From Peptococcaceae bacterium (GTDB lineage: Bacteria > Bacillota > Desulfitobacteriia > Desulfitobacteriales > Desulfitobacteriaceae): a DNA stretch of 32,020 nucleotides. Position 1 is the first letter of the stretch; every line of letters starts with the position of its first letter. Of this stretch, positions 1-8,300 are shown piece by piece. The notes under the pieces were generated by a model. It worked only from the letters and a program-made list of their open reading frames with translations, ran no database searches and had not been told where the DNA came from. Made by a program: the position numbers and the translations under genes. The stretch spans positions 1 through 32,020 of the forward strand of contig JAITOS010000030.1 of NCBI GenBank assembly GCA_031289815.1. The letters are read 5' to 3'.

Positions 1-47
1 TCCCCGGCCGGAGCCAGCAATTCGGGTTTAGCGGTATCCTTTGCCAT
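1..47 (-). CDS. Peptidase U32 family protein, N-terminal fragment (truncated by window edge)
   Basis: Reverse strand from ATG at 47 reads MAKDTAKPELLAPAG, matching the typical U32 N-terminus (KPELLAPAG); position downstream of mltG fits Firmicutes synteny. Confidence 0.6.
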   Translation of the reverse strand, partial: MAKDTAKPELLAPAG

Positions 48-103
48 CAAACAGATCGTCTCCTACCCCATTCACTTTTATTGCCCCTGTTTTTCCCTAG
101 ACG

Positions 104-1117
104 CTAGGAATCGCCATAGGTGCGCTGATTTTGCAAATGCTCGGCAAAGGTCTTCGCGAACACATGATAGCCGTCCCCTTTCGCCAGGAAGAACAGAAAT
201 TCCGTATCCGCCGGGTACAGAACCGCTTCCAGAGCCGCGTGTCCCGGACTGGCAATCGGTCCGGGCGGCAAGCCTTCATGCAAATAGGTATTATAGGGCG
301 AAGGGATCTGTAAGTCTTTTTCGTAGAGTTTTGCTTTCGGCGTCCCCAACACATATTGAATGGTCGCGCAGGATTCCAGTTTCATCTTCTTATCCAAGCG
401 GTTCATAAATACGGCAGCGATCACGGGCCGATCCTCCGGCATTTGCGCCTCTTTTTCCACAAGAGAGGCCAGCGTGACCCACTCCCTGACGGAAAGATTC
501 AGCGACTGTAATCGCGCCTGCGCCTCCGCTGTCAGTTCCAGCTGGAAGCGTTGCAGGAATTTATCAAGAATCTCCCTCGGCGCGGCATTCTCCGTCCAAA
601 AGTAGGTATCCGGAAAAAGGAAGCCGTCTAACCGCTTCTCGCCAGCCGGCGCTCCCGCCAGGAAGGTATAAGAGAACTCCTCCTCGGCGATCGCTTGATA
701 GAACGTCGCTTTGCTCCCCAGCTCTTTCTGCGTCAAGGTATTCGCGATCTGCTCCGTCGTAAAGCCTTCAGGAATCGTCACCCGCACCGTTCCCATCTCC
801 GGTTCCTGCAACAACTTATCGATCACCTGCTGCGGCGTAAGCGCCTGAGAAACGCTGTAATCGCCGGATCGGAGCAGAGCGTCCACATTCCGCAGCTTCG
901 CCAGATAACGGAAAACCCTGGCGCTGCGGATCAAATTCCTACTCTCTAATTCCTCGGCAATCTGGCTGACCTGCATCCCCGGATAAATCGTCAATACCTC
1001 GACCTCTGCTTCTTCCTCCGCCGCGGCATAAGGACGCAAAGATTCAGACCACCAAATCGCCGCCGCGAAAAAAACCAACAAGATCACAAAGAAAAAGCCT
1101 TTTATCTTTCGTCCCAT
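104..1117 (-). CDS. mltG: Endolytic transglycosylase MltG (YceG-like)
   Basis: 337 aa; N-terminal TM, LysM-like region, IPEGFTTEQIA, LDGFLFPDTYFW, ASLVEKEAQMPEDRPVIAAVFMNRL, YNTYLHEGLPPGPIASPG motifs. Confidence 0.95.
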   Translation of the reverse strand: MGRKIKGFFFVILLVFFAAAIWWSESLRPYAAAEEEAEVEVLTIYPGMQVSQIAEELESRNLIRSARVFRYLAKLRNVDALLRSGDYSVSQALTPQQVIDKLLQEPEMGTVRVTIPEGFTTEQIANTLTQKELGSKATFYQAIAEEEFSYTFLAGAPAGEKRLDGFLFPDTYFWTENAAPREILDKFLQRFQLELTAEAQARLQSLNLSVREWVTLASLVEKEAQMPEDRPVIAAVFMNRLDKKMKLESCATIQYVLGTPKAKLYEKDLQIPSPYNTYLHEGLPPGPIASPGHAALEAVLYPADTEFLFFLAKGDGYHVFAKTFAEHLQNQRTYGDS

Positions 1118-2490
1118 GCTTCCAACTCTCTCTCCGGTTCTTCCGCTTCCGCTTCTGCTTCCACTTCTGCTTCTGTCTCTGTCGCCGCTTCCGCTTCCGT
1201 TTCCGCTTTCACCCCTACCCGCAGGATTCGGTTAGCCGGGGCATAGGTATCGCGGCTGAGCGTCGTCCTGGTTTCTACCCCTTGCCGGTCACGAACCGTC
1301 TTGTAGGCGCTCGCCTGATAGCCGTTCGTCCCCGCCTGTTCTTGCACCACAACCCCCGGTAATAAGTCCGGATCTTCTCTCTCTTCCGTATCAAAAGCGA
1401 TCACGCTCTCGATCACGCTCTCCACCTGAACCGTCTTGCCGTTTTCCTTGCCGTAGATCTGGACGAGCAGCGATCCTCCCTGAACATAGGTTCTGATATA
1501 CACCAAACCTTTGGTATCATTGCGAAATTTAAAATCTATGAAGGAATAGCTTACCGTCGCGTCCTGTCCCACCGGCACATACGCCACCGCCACCGCGTGC
1601 GGCGACCGCTCTTCGATCTTCAGATCGGCCAGTAAAACAGCGTTATAGAGCGTTGACGACGCCTGACAAATGCCACCGCCCGTGCCTAAGACGAATTCAT
1701 TATTGATGATGATATAGGCGTCTTTATAGCCGGTTTCCGGTGTCCGCGGCCCCACAGTTCCGTTAAAGGAAAAAAGCTCTCCCGGCTGCAACAGCTTCCG
1801 ATCCATCGCCCTGGCGGCCTCGGCCAGATTGGAGGAGCGATTCTCCTCGGCGGCGTTAAAATACGTGCGGTATTCGCCGATCACGCTGTCAAAGGCCAAA
1901 GCGTTGAGCGCTTCCGTCGTTACCGTCGGCGGCGTCTCCTGGAAAATACCCTCGATTTTTTCCGGAATCCGGCTGACTGCTTTCTCATCAATCTGATCCA
2001 CAAGATATCCTATATCCGGAATCTTCCCCCACACAGCCGCCGTCACCACACAGCTATTGTTTTCAATCCGATAGACCGCGTCTACCGGCAACTGTTCCAA
2101 GGGCGCTAATTTTTCCCGCAACACCTGACTGACCGTCGTTTTGTCCAAATGAACAATCGCGGCGGTTCCGCCTCCGGCGCCCTTTTTAATCTCTGCCAGC
2201 AGCGCCGCCGTATTTAAGTCCGCGCCCAGCTCCTCGAAGGATACGGCAATTTCCTTCTGATCGTACTCCAGCAGAATACTTCGGGAGAGCTGCTCCTTGC
2301 GCCAGACTTCCAGTTTTTCTTCTCCCTCTTGATAACTCAGCCCGCCTAAATCCAGATCTTCTACCCTTGTTCCCTGGGGGATCTTTTTTTCAAACAGCGG
2401 CAATCCTTGAATCGTCGCGCAGCCTGTCAAAAACAGCGGTAAGCACATCAAGATCACTGCCCCGATCAGCGAATATCTCTTAAACGCCAT
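1102..2490 (-). CDS. VanW family lipoprotein (peptidoglycan-binding-like domain plus VanW)
   Basis: Lipobox LFLTGC; VanW-type GELFSFNGTVGPRTPETGYKDAYIIINNEFVLGTGGGICQASSTLYNAVLLADL; acidic A/E repeat C-terminus. Confidence 0.9.
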   Translation of the reverse strand: MAFKRYSLIGAVILMCLPLFLTGCATIQGLPLFEKKIPQGTRVEDLDLGGLSYQEGEEKLEVWRKEQLSRSILLEYDQKEIAVSFEELGADLNTAALLAEIKKGAGGGTAAIVHLDKTTVSQVLREKLAPLEQLPVDAVYRIENNSCVVTAAVWGKIPDIGYLVDQIDEKAVSRIPEKIEGIFQETPPTVTTEALNALAFDSVIGEYRTYFNAAEENRSSNLAEAARAMDRKLLQPGELFSFNGTVGPRTPETGYKDAYIIINNEFVLGTGGGICQASSTLYNAVLLADLKIEERSPHAVAVAYVPVGQDATVSYSFIDFKFRNDTKGLVYIRTYVQGGSLLVQIYGKENGKTVQVESVIESVIAFDTEEREDPDLLPGVVVQEQAGTNGYQASAYKTVRDRQGVETRTTLSRDTYAPANRILRVGVKAETEAEAATETEAEVEAEAEAEEPERELEAWDER

Positions 2491-2568
2491 TGCATCCGCC
2501 CTCCTTTATCGTTCAGTGACTCCCTCTCGACTTAAATATATCGCATTGGCCGCGTCTTTGCAATTCCT

Positions 2569-4464
2569 TCAGCCCGCCGTCTCAAACTGGCTGTTATACA
2601 GATTGGCATAAAATCCATTTTTAGCCAACAGCTCGTCGTGCGTTCCCTGCTCCACAATATCCCCGTCACGCATACAAAGGATCAAATCAGCGTGGCGAAT
2701 CGTGGACAGCCGGTGCGCGATCACAAAGCTCGTGCGCCCTTTCATCAGATGATCCATCCCCTTCTGAATCAGCGTTTCCGTGCGGGTATCCACACTGCTG
2801 GTCGCTTCGTCCAGAATAAGGATTTCCGGATCCGCCAGAATCGCCCGCGCGATGGTCAACAGCTGTTTTTGTCCCTGAGAGATATTATCCGCTTCTTCAT
2901 TCAAGACCATCTGATAGCCATCCGGCAGCGTACGGACAAAATGATCGACCTGCGCCGCCCTGGCCGCGGCTATGACCTCTTCATTCGTGGCGTCCAGGCG
3001 GCCGTAACGGATATTATCGGCAATCGTGCCATTGAACAGCCAGGTATCCTGTAGCACCATCCCGAAGATCGAGCGGAGTTCATCGCGTTTGAAGCTTTGA
3101 ACGTCATAGCCGCCGACCGTAATCCTGCCGCTGTTCACATCGTAAAAACGCATCAGCAATTTCACAATGGTCGTCTTCCCCGCGCCGGTCGGACCGACAA
3201 TGGCGATCTTCTGTCCCGGCTCTACCCGGATACTGAAGTCATGAATGACCAGCTTCTGCGGATCATAACCAAAGGCCGCGTGTTCAAAACACACGCCGCC
3301 GCTGATCCGGACGCTTCCCGCGCCATCCGGGCCGTCTTTACGGCTGACCGTCAGGGCGTCCGCCGCTTCCGGCGTTTCCTCGGCTTCGTTTAAAAACTCA
3401 AATACCCGCTCGGCCGCCGCCACTGTCTGCTGTAGAATATTGGAAATATTGGCCAATTGAGAGACCGGTTGGGTCAATGAGCGCACATACTGAATAAAAG
3501 CCTGAATCCCGCCGATCGTCATGGTTCCGTTTACCGTAAAATATCCCCCCAATACGCAAATGACGACATAAACGAAATTTCCGATCAGAGCAGTAATCGG
3601 CATCATCAGTCCGGACAGAAAATTGGCTTTCCAGGCAAATTGGTAGAGAGCGTCGTTATACCCCGAAAACGTTTTCAACGAATCTTTTTCGCCGTTAAAC
3701 GCTTTCATCACCACATGACTGCCAAACATCTCTTCCACATGCCCGTTGACATGGCCCAAATACTTTTGCTGGTTTACAAAGTATTTTTGCGATTTTTTCA
3801 CAATCAGCGTCACGCAGATCAGGGAAAGCGGAATAATGCACAGCGCCGCCAGCGTCATCCGCCAACTGATCGTCAGCATCATCAGGAGAATGCCGATGAT
3901 CGACGTAAGGGAGGTAATGATCTGCGTCAGACTTTGGTTCAGGGTATGGCTGATGGTATCCACGTCGTTGGTGATGCGGGAAAGCACTTCTCCATGCGTT
4001 GTTTTATCGAAATAGCGCAAAGGAAGGGTATGGATCTTGTGCTGGATATCATCTCGCATCCGGTAGGTGACCTTCATCGTCACCCCGGTCATCACAAAGC
4101 CCTGCCAATAAAAGAAAGCGGCGCTGACCAGATATAACCCAACAAGACCCAGCATGATTCGGCCGATTTTTTCAAAGTCAATGCCGCCGGTTCCGGCCAG
4201 TTGGAGCATGAAGCCGCTGACCAATGCGTCAATCGCACCGGCCAAAATCTTCGGCCCGAGGGTCGCAAATACCGTGGATGCGAGCGCCAACAGCCATACG
4301 AAGAGAATCGTCCAGCGGTAGCGTCCGAGATACCCCGCGAGTTTTTTCATCGTACCACGGAAATCACGCGCTTTATCTCCCGGCATCATCAGGGGGCCGG
4401 GGCCTCTTCCCAGAGGACCTCTTCCCGGCGCGCCGCGCCGTCCCATCCTTTTTGTCTCACTCAC
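2569..4464 (-). CDS. ABC exporter half-transporter (canonical Walker B Glu and H-loop His)
   Basis: TMD plus NBD; GPTGAGKTT, ISQGQKQ, ILILDEATSSVD, IAHRLSTI. Confidence 0.95.
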   Translation of the reverse strand: MSETKRMGRRGAPGRGPLGRGPGPLMMPGDKARDFRGTMKKLAGYLGRYRWTILFVWLLALASTVFATLGPKILAGAIDALVSGFMLQLAGTGGIDFEKIGRIMLGLVGLYLVSAAFFYWQGFVMTGVTMKVTYRMRDDIQHKIHTLPLRYFDKTTHGEVLSRITNDVDTISHTLNQSLTQIITSLTSIIGILLMMLTISWRMTLAALCIIPLSLICVTLIVKKSQKYFVNQQKYLGHVNGHVEEMFGSHVVMKAFNGEKDSLKTFSGYNDALYQFAWKANFLSGLMMPITALIGNFVYVVICVLGGYFTVNGTMTIGGIQAFIQYVRSLTQPVSQLANISNILQQTVAAAERVFEFLNEAEETPEAADALTVSRKDGPDGAGSVRISGGVCFEHAAFGYDPQKLVIHDFSIRVEPGQKIAIVGPTGAGKTTIVKLLMRFYDVNSGRITVGGYDVQSFKRDELRSIFGMVLQDTWLFNGTIADNIRYGRLDATNEEVIAAARAAQVDHFVRTLPDGYQMVLNEEADNISQGQKQLLTIARAILADPEILILDEATSSVDTRTETLIQKGMDHLMKGRTSFVIAHRLSTIRHADLILCMRDGDIVEQGTHDELLAKNGFYANLYNSQFETAG

Positions 4465-6755
4465 GCCAATTCCTCCTTTGAGAGCTGCGAAGAAGCGATC
4501 TCAAAATATTCAGGACAGGTTCGCAGCAGCTCTTTATGGGTTCCGCGTCCGACCATTCGCCCTTCGTCCAGCACAATGATCTGTTCGGCGTTCATAATCG
4601 TACTCACTCTTTGCGCCACAATGATTTGAGTCATATCCCCGGCATTTTCTTTGAGCGCTTTTCTCAGCGCGGCTTCGGTCTTAAAATCCAGCGCCGAAAA
4701 ACTATCGTCAAAGATGAGGATCTCCGGTTTTTTAGCCAACGCGCGGGCGATAGATAATCTCTGCCGCTGCCCGCCGGAGACATTGGCGCCGCCCTGCGCG
4801 ATCTCCGCGTCGAACCGTTCCGGTTTTTCCCCGATAAATTCCATCGCCTGCGCGACCGTGGCGGCAGTTTGCATGTCCCTCTCGGGCAAATCTTTTTTTC
4901 CGTATTTCAGATTAAAGGCAATCGTTCCGGAAAGCAGCACGCCCTTCTGCGGCACATAACCGATCCTCGCCCGCAGATCTTCCTGACGCGCCTCCCGCAC
5001 GTCCAGACCGTCAATCAGGATTTGACCGCGGCTCACATCATAAAAACGCAGCGCCAGATTAACGATCGTCGATTTCCCGGAACCGGTTGAACCGATAATC
5101 GCAGTAATTTCGCCTTTTCTGGCTGTAAACGTGATATCGGCGAGCGCGTCCCGCTCCGCGCCCCGGTGACGAAAGCTGACCTGTTTAAATTCGATCAGGC
5201 CCCGCCGCGCCGGATCGAACTCCTTGGGATGCCGCGGATCTTCGATGGAAATATCCGTCTCTAACACCTCGGCGATCCGAACAGCGGAGACAGCCGCCCG
5301 CGGTACCATGATAAACATCATAGAGATCATGAGGAAAGACATAATGATTTGCATCGCGTATTGCATGAAGGCCATCATATCGCCTACCTGCATGGCGGCG
5401 TTGCTCACCTGACGGCTTCCCGTCCAAATAATGAGCAGCGTCACCCCGTTCATGATAAACATCATCGCCGGCATCATCAAGACCATGAGGCGATTGACAA
5501 ACAGATTCGCGGCCGTTAACTCCTCATTCACCAGATTAAAGCGTTTTTTCTCGTGATTTTGGGCGGCAAAAGCCCGAATAACCCGCAAACCGCTTAGATT
5601 TTCTCTGGACACCAAATTGAGCTTGTCCACCAGCTTTTGAATCGCCTTAAACTTTGGTATCGCCACCAGGACGACTACCAGCACCAGACCGCTGAGAATG
5701 ATCACCGCCAGGGCAATCGTCCAGCTCATCGAAACCGATTTTCTCAGCGCCATCACCACGCCGCCGATCGCCAGGATGGGCGCGTAGCAAATCATGCGTA
5801 TCCCCATGATCAGCAGCGTCTGTATCTGGGTGATGTCGTTCGTACAGCGCGTAATAAGGGAAGCGGTAGAAAACATATCGAATTCATTTCCGGAAAAGCG
5901 TTCGACCTTTTCAAACACACTGTGGCGCAAGTTCCGGGCCACCCCCGCCGCTATCCGGCTGGATAACAATCCGACCAGCACGGTGGCCGCTCCGCCCGCC
6001 AAGGCGATGAGCAGCATCAATAAACCGATTTTAATAATATAGGCGGTTTGCATCGCACCAATATCCGCGCCCAGCTCCGCATAAAAAGATTTCGCTAAGA
6101 CCACGCCGCTCTGCTTCGCCAGACTTTGGTCGCCCGCCGCTTGCTCACGCGCCGCCGCCCAGACCGCCGCCGGCAGCTGCTCCAGCATCGACTGCATTCC
6201 ATAGACCGAAACGAGGTCGATCGTTCCGGCTGCCGCACCCGTATCCGTACTTGGATGTGTACTTGTACCTGTGTCTGCTGTACCTGCACTCGTACTCGTA
6301 CTCGTTCCCAGCCCAAGCCCGTCGTCCTCAGCTGCCGCCAGATTCCGCATAAGCCGGATCAGGGTCAAACTCGCGTGACCAAAGGCCGCGTCCAGTTCAT
6401 CCCTCGCCGCCGCCTCTCCCTTCTTTTGCACATAAAGGCGTTCCCCCGCCCGAGGATATAGAAGGGAATACGCTTTGCCCGCCGCGTTTTTTTCCGCCGC
6501 GGCGGTCAGCACATACAAAGATTCTACCCGCTGTTTTTCACGATCCGTCATCGCGGTCGTCATCAGCTTCATACCAGCGGGACTGATCGCTTCCGGCGCG
6601 GCGTGTTCAATCCCGTTCTGCTGGATCCCAATATTGACGATCTCCGACATATAGTTCGGCAGATTCAGATCACAGACCGCCTGCCCGAAGAGCAGCGCCA
6701 CCGTCAAAACCAAACCGGATAGAAAAGGTTTTAAATACTTCGCCAGTCTTATCAT
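4461..6755 (-). CDS. ABC exporter half-transporter (degenerate catalytic site partner)
   Basis: TMD plus NBD; GSTGSGKST, VSGGQRQRL, ILIFDDSFSALD, VAQRVSTI; 4-bp overlap with the next ABC gene. Confidence 0.95.
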   Translation of the reverse strand: MIRLAKYLKPFLSGLVLTVALLFGQAVCDLNLPNYMSEIVNIGIQQNGIEHAAPEAISPAGMKLMTTAMTDREKQRVESLYVLTAAAEKNAAGKAYSLLYPRAGERLYVQKKGEAAARDELDAAFGHASLTLIRLMRNLAAAEDDGLGLGTSTSTSAGTADTGTSTHPSTDTGAAAGTIDLVSVYGMQSMLEQLPAAVWAAAREQAAGDQSLAKQSGVVLAKSFYAELGADIGAMQTAYIIKIGLLMLLIALAGGAATVLVGLLSSRIAAGVARNLRHSVFEKVERFSGNEFDMFSTASLITRCTNDITQIQTLLIMGIRMICYAPILAIGGVVMALRKSVSMSWTIALAVIILSGLVLVVVLVAIPKFKAIQKLVDKLNLVSRENLSGLRVIRAFAAQNHEKKRFNLVNEELTAANLFVNRLMVLMMPAMMFIMNGVTLLIIWTGSRQVSNAAMQVGDMMAFMQYAMQIIMSFLMISMMFIMVPRAAVSAVRIAEVLETDISIEDPRHPKEFDPARRGLIEFKQVSFRHRGAERDALADITFTARKGEITAIIGSTGSGKSTIVNLALRFYDVSRGQILIDGLDVREARQEDLRARIGYVPQKGVLLSGTIAFNLKYGKKDLPERDMQTAATVAQAMEFIGEKPERFDAEIAQGGANVSGGQRQRLSIARALAKKPEILIFDDSFSALDFKTEAALRKALKENAGDMTQIIVAQRVSTIMNAEQIIVLDEGRMVGRGTHKELLRTCPEYFEIASSQLSKEELA

Positions 6756-6859
6756 TCTTTCTATCCCCCTTTGTTTGTCAGTGTTTCACACTTGCGCTCT
6801 TCTGATTCTGATTTTACTTCTGAAAATCAGCCGCGCCTTCCCGGTTTCAATTCCTTAAT

Positions 6860-6887
6860 AGTATACTCTTCCGGATACATAATGCAA
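6860..6887 (-). promoter_or_regulatory. Sigma-A-like promoter for the ABC operon
   Basis: On minus strand TTGCAT-N16-TATACT about 105 bp upstream of the ATG at 6755. Confidence 0.5.
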
Positions 6888-6962
6888 CAACAATTTTCCG
6901 CCGCCTTGCCCCCGCTTGCACACCACTTGCGCTCGTACTTCCCGCTCGACTACCGGCATGTG

Positions 6963-6986
6963 AAAACGGACGCCTGAAAACGTCCG
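6963..6986 (-). terminator. Short rho-independent terminator-like hairpin
   Basis: Minus strand CGGACG-TTTTCAGG-CGTCCG-TTTT; perfect 6-bp arms followed by 4 T. Confidence 0.45.
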
Positions 6987-7100
6987 CCCTGCGCCTTTTT
7001 ATCCTTTCGTTCCGCGCCTTCCGCGTTTCAGCGCGGAAAAACGGAGTTTATTCCCTTTTGCGGAAGCTGGCTTTCCCTTCCCGCGGTTCATACGAATGCC

Positions 7101-7153
7101 ATTAGGTTAATACTAACCACATTAGTTTACGACTAACCACATTAGTTTATTGC
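7101..7153. repeat. 20-bp tandem direct repeat (about 2.6 units) containing TTAG...CTAA inverted repeats
   Basis: attaggttaatactaaccac / attagtttacgactaaccac / attagtttattgc. Confidence 0.85.
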
Positions 7154-7225
7154 AAAAATTGGGCTGTGGTTGCTTTTGCCGGGGTCGGCGAAGAGCGGAC
7201 GGTTCCACTTTCGTTTACCGGAGAG

Positions 7226-7338
7226 CCGCGAAGGGCGGGCGGTTCCGCTTTTCGTCCCGCTGCGCCCTCCTGGCGCAAAGGGACGCGCTCGGCGTCCATG
7301 CCTCGCTTTTCGCGGAACCGTCCGCCCTTCGCTTGGCT
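7226..7338. repeat. Structured interspersed repeat, copy 1 (21-bp terminal inverted arms plus internal hairpin)
   Basis: Arms 7228-7248 / 7312-7332 (one mismatch); internal CGTCCCgcTGCGCCctcctGGCGCAaaGGGACG at 7253-7285; near-identical to 31872-31984. Confidence 0.9.
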
Positions 7339-7478
7339 TTGGGGTCTGTCTGGAACGTTTGTATGTCTGTTCTGTGAGTCTTTTTGTTCTCTTGAAGAGA
7401 GCGTACGAAAATATTCCCTGAAAAACAGCGATTGCTACCGGCTCAAGTGTATCGTGTTTTAGGAAAACCGCTCCGCAA

Positions 7479-7503
7479 AAAATTATCACCAGGTCATAAT
7501 TTT
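7479..7503. promoter_or_regulatory. Operator-like palindrome, copy 1
   Basis: AAAATTATCACC-A-GGTCATAATTTT (12-bp arms, one mismatch), upstream of marR. Confidence 0.6.
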
Positions 7504-7610
7504 ATTTTTCCTCTATTTTTCTTGATTTTTCTTGACTTTTCTTGCCATCTTGCGTTACACTCATTATATCAAGGTACCTAGCGATATGCGTGAAAGGAGT
7601 TTCGTCTAGT

Positions 7611-8156
7611 ATGGATCATCACCATTTCAACCATAGCGCCAGCGCCGTCGGCGGCAATCTCCTGCCGGAGAGGCTGTATTCCCTGCTTTTGCATTGTTCG
7701 CACGCTTTCAGCCGGAGCCATCATCCGGACAAGGGCATCTATCCGGGTCAATGGCGTATTCTTTCGTTTTTGGCAACACACGGCCCGATAACGCAGCGTG
7801 ACCTGCTGGATGTGGCACAAATTCGTTCGGCTTCTTTAAGTGAACTTTTGCGCAAACTTGAAGGCAAGAAACTCATCACCCGCTCCAGGGACGCAGCAGA
7901 CCGGCGTAATGTCAACGTCGCAATAACCGAATGGGGGCGGAAAACCATTGACGAAAACGCTCACATCCAACAAGCAACAGCCGACGAGTTGTTTGCCGTC
8001 TTGTCCGACGTTGAACAGGAGCAATTAGCGCTGCTTTTGGACAAATTGCTGGAAACATGGCGCCAGAAGCATCATGGCAGCAGCCGCCATACGCATGATG
8101 ATGATTACCACCATCACCCGCAAGGGGAATCTAATTCCCCTGAACAGCGTCATTAG
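7611..8156 (+). CDS. MarR family transcriptional regulator with His-rich termini
   Basis: wHTH: GQWRILSFLATHGPITQRDLLDVAQIRSASLSELLRKLEGKKLITRSRDAADRRNVNVAITEWG; preferred ATG at 7611 behind GAAAGGAG. Confidence 0.88.
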   Translation: MDHHHFNHSASAVGGNLLPERLYSLLLHCSHAFSRSHHPDKGIYPGQWRILSFLATHGPITQRDLLDVAQIRSASLSELLRKLEGKKLITRSRDAADRRNVNVAITEWGRKTIDENAHIQQATADELFAVLSDVEQEQLALLLDKLLETWRQKHHGSSRHTHDDDYHHHPQGESNSPEQRH

Positions 8157-8300
8157 ACGATATGGCGAAAAATATTTAACACAGACCAAAAAAGCGCCTG
8201 TCAGCGCTGAAACTTTTTCACTGCTCCCCAAGGCGATCACGGATACACGGGATAGCGGTTTGTCGAGCCAGTAGAAACTCTACGTATAGGAGGAATTCCC

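Noticed and set aside
2638-4629. Long plus-strand ORFs opposite the ABC transporter genes (e.g. 2638-3054, 3640-4137, 4201-4629)
   Set aside because: Antisense to strongly supported ABC genes, no family motifs or convincing RBS; GC-rich antisense artefacts.
7029-7047. Hairpin TTCCGCG-tttcag-CGCGGAA as a terminator
   Set aside because: Perfect arms but no T-run in either direction; kept only as part of the possible short transcript.
7142-7489. ORFs over the structured repeat (7142-7489 minus, 7150-7462 plus)
   Set aside because: Translate the inverted-repeat DNA (R/P/G-rich low-complexity sequence); better explained as a non-coding repeat.
7479-7503. Palindrome as a Fur/PerR box
   Set aside because: Half-sites are in the inverted order (ATTATCA-N5-TGATAAT) relative to the TGATAAT-N-ATTATCA Fur box, so no Fur assignment was made.
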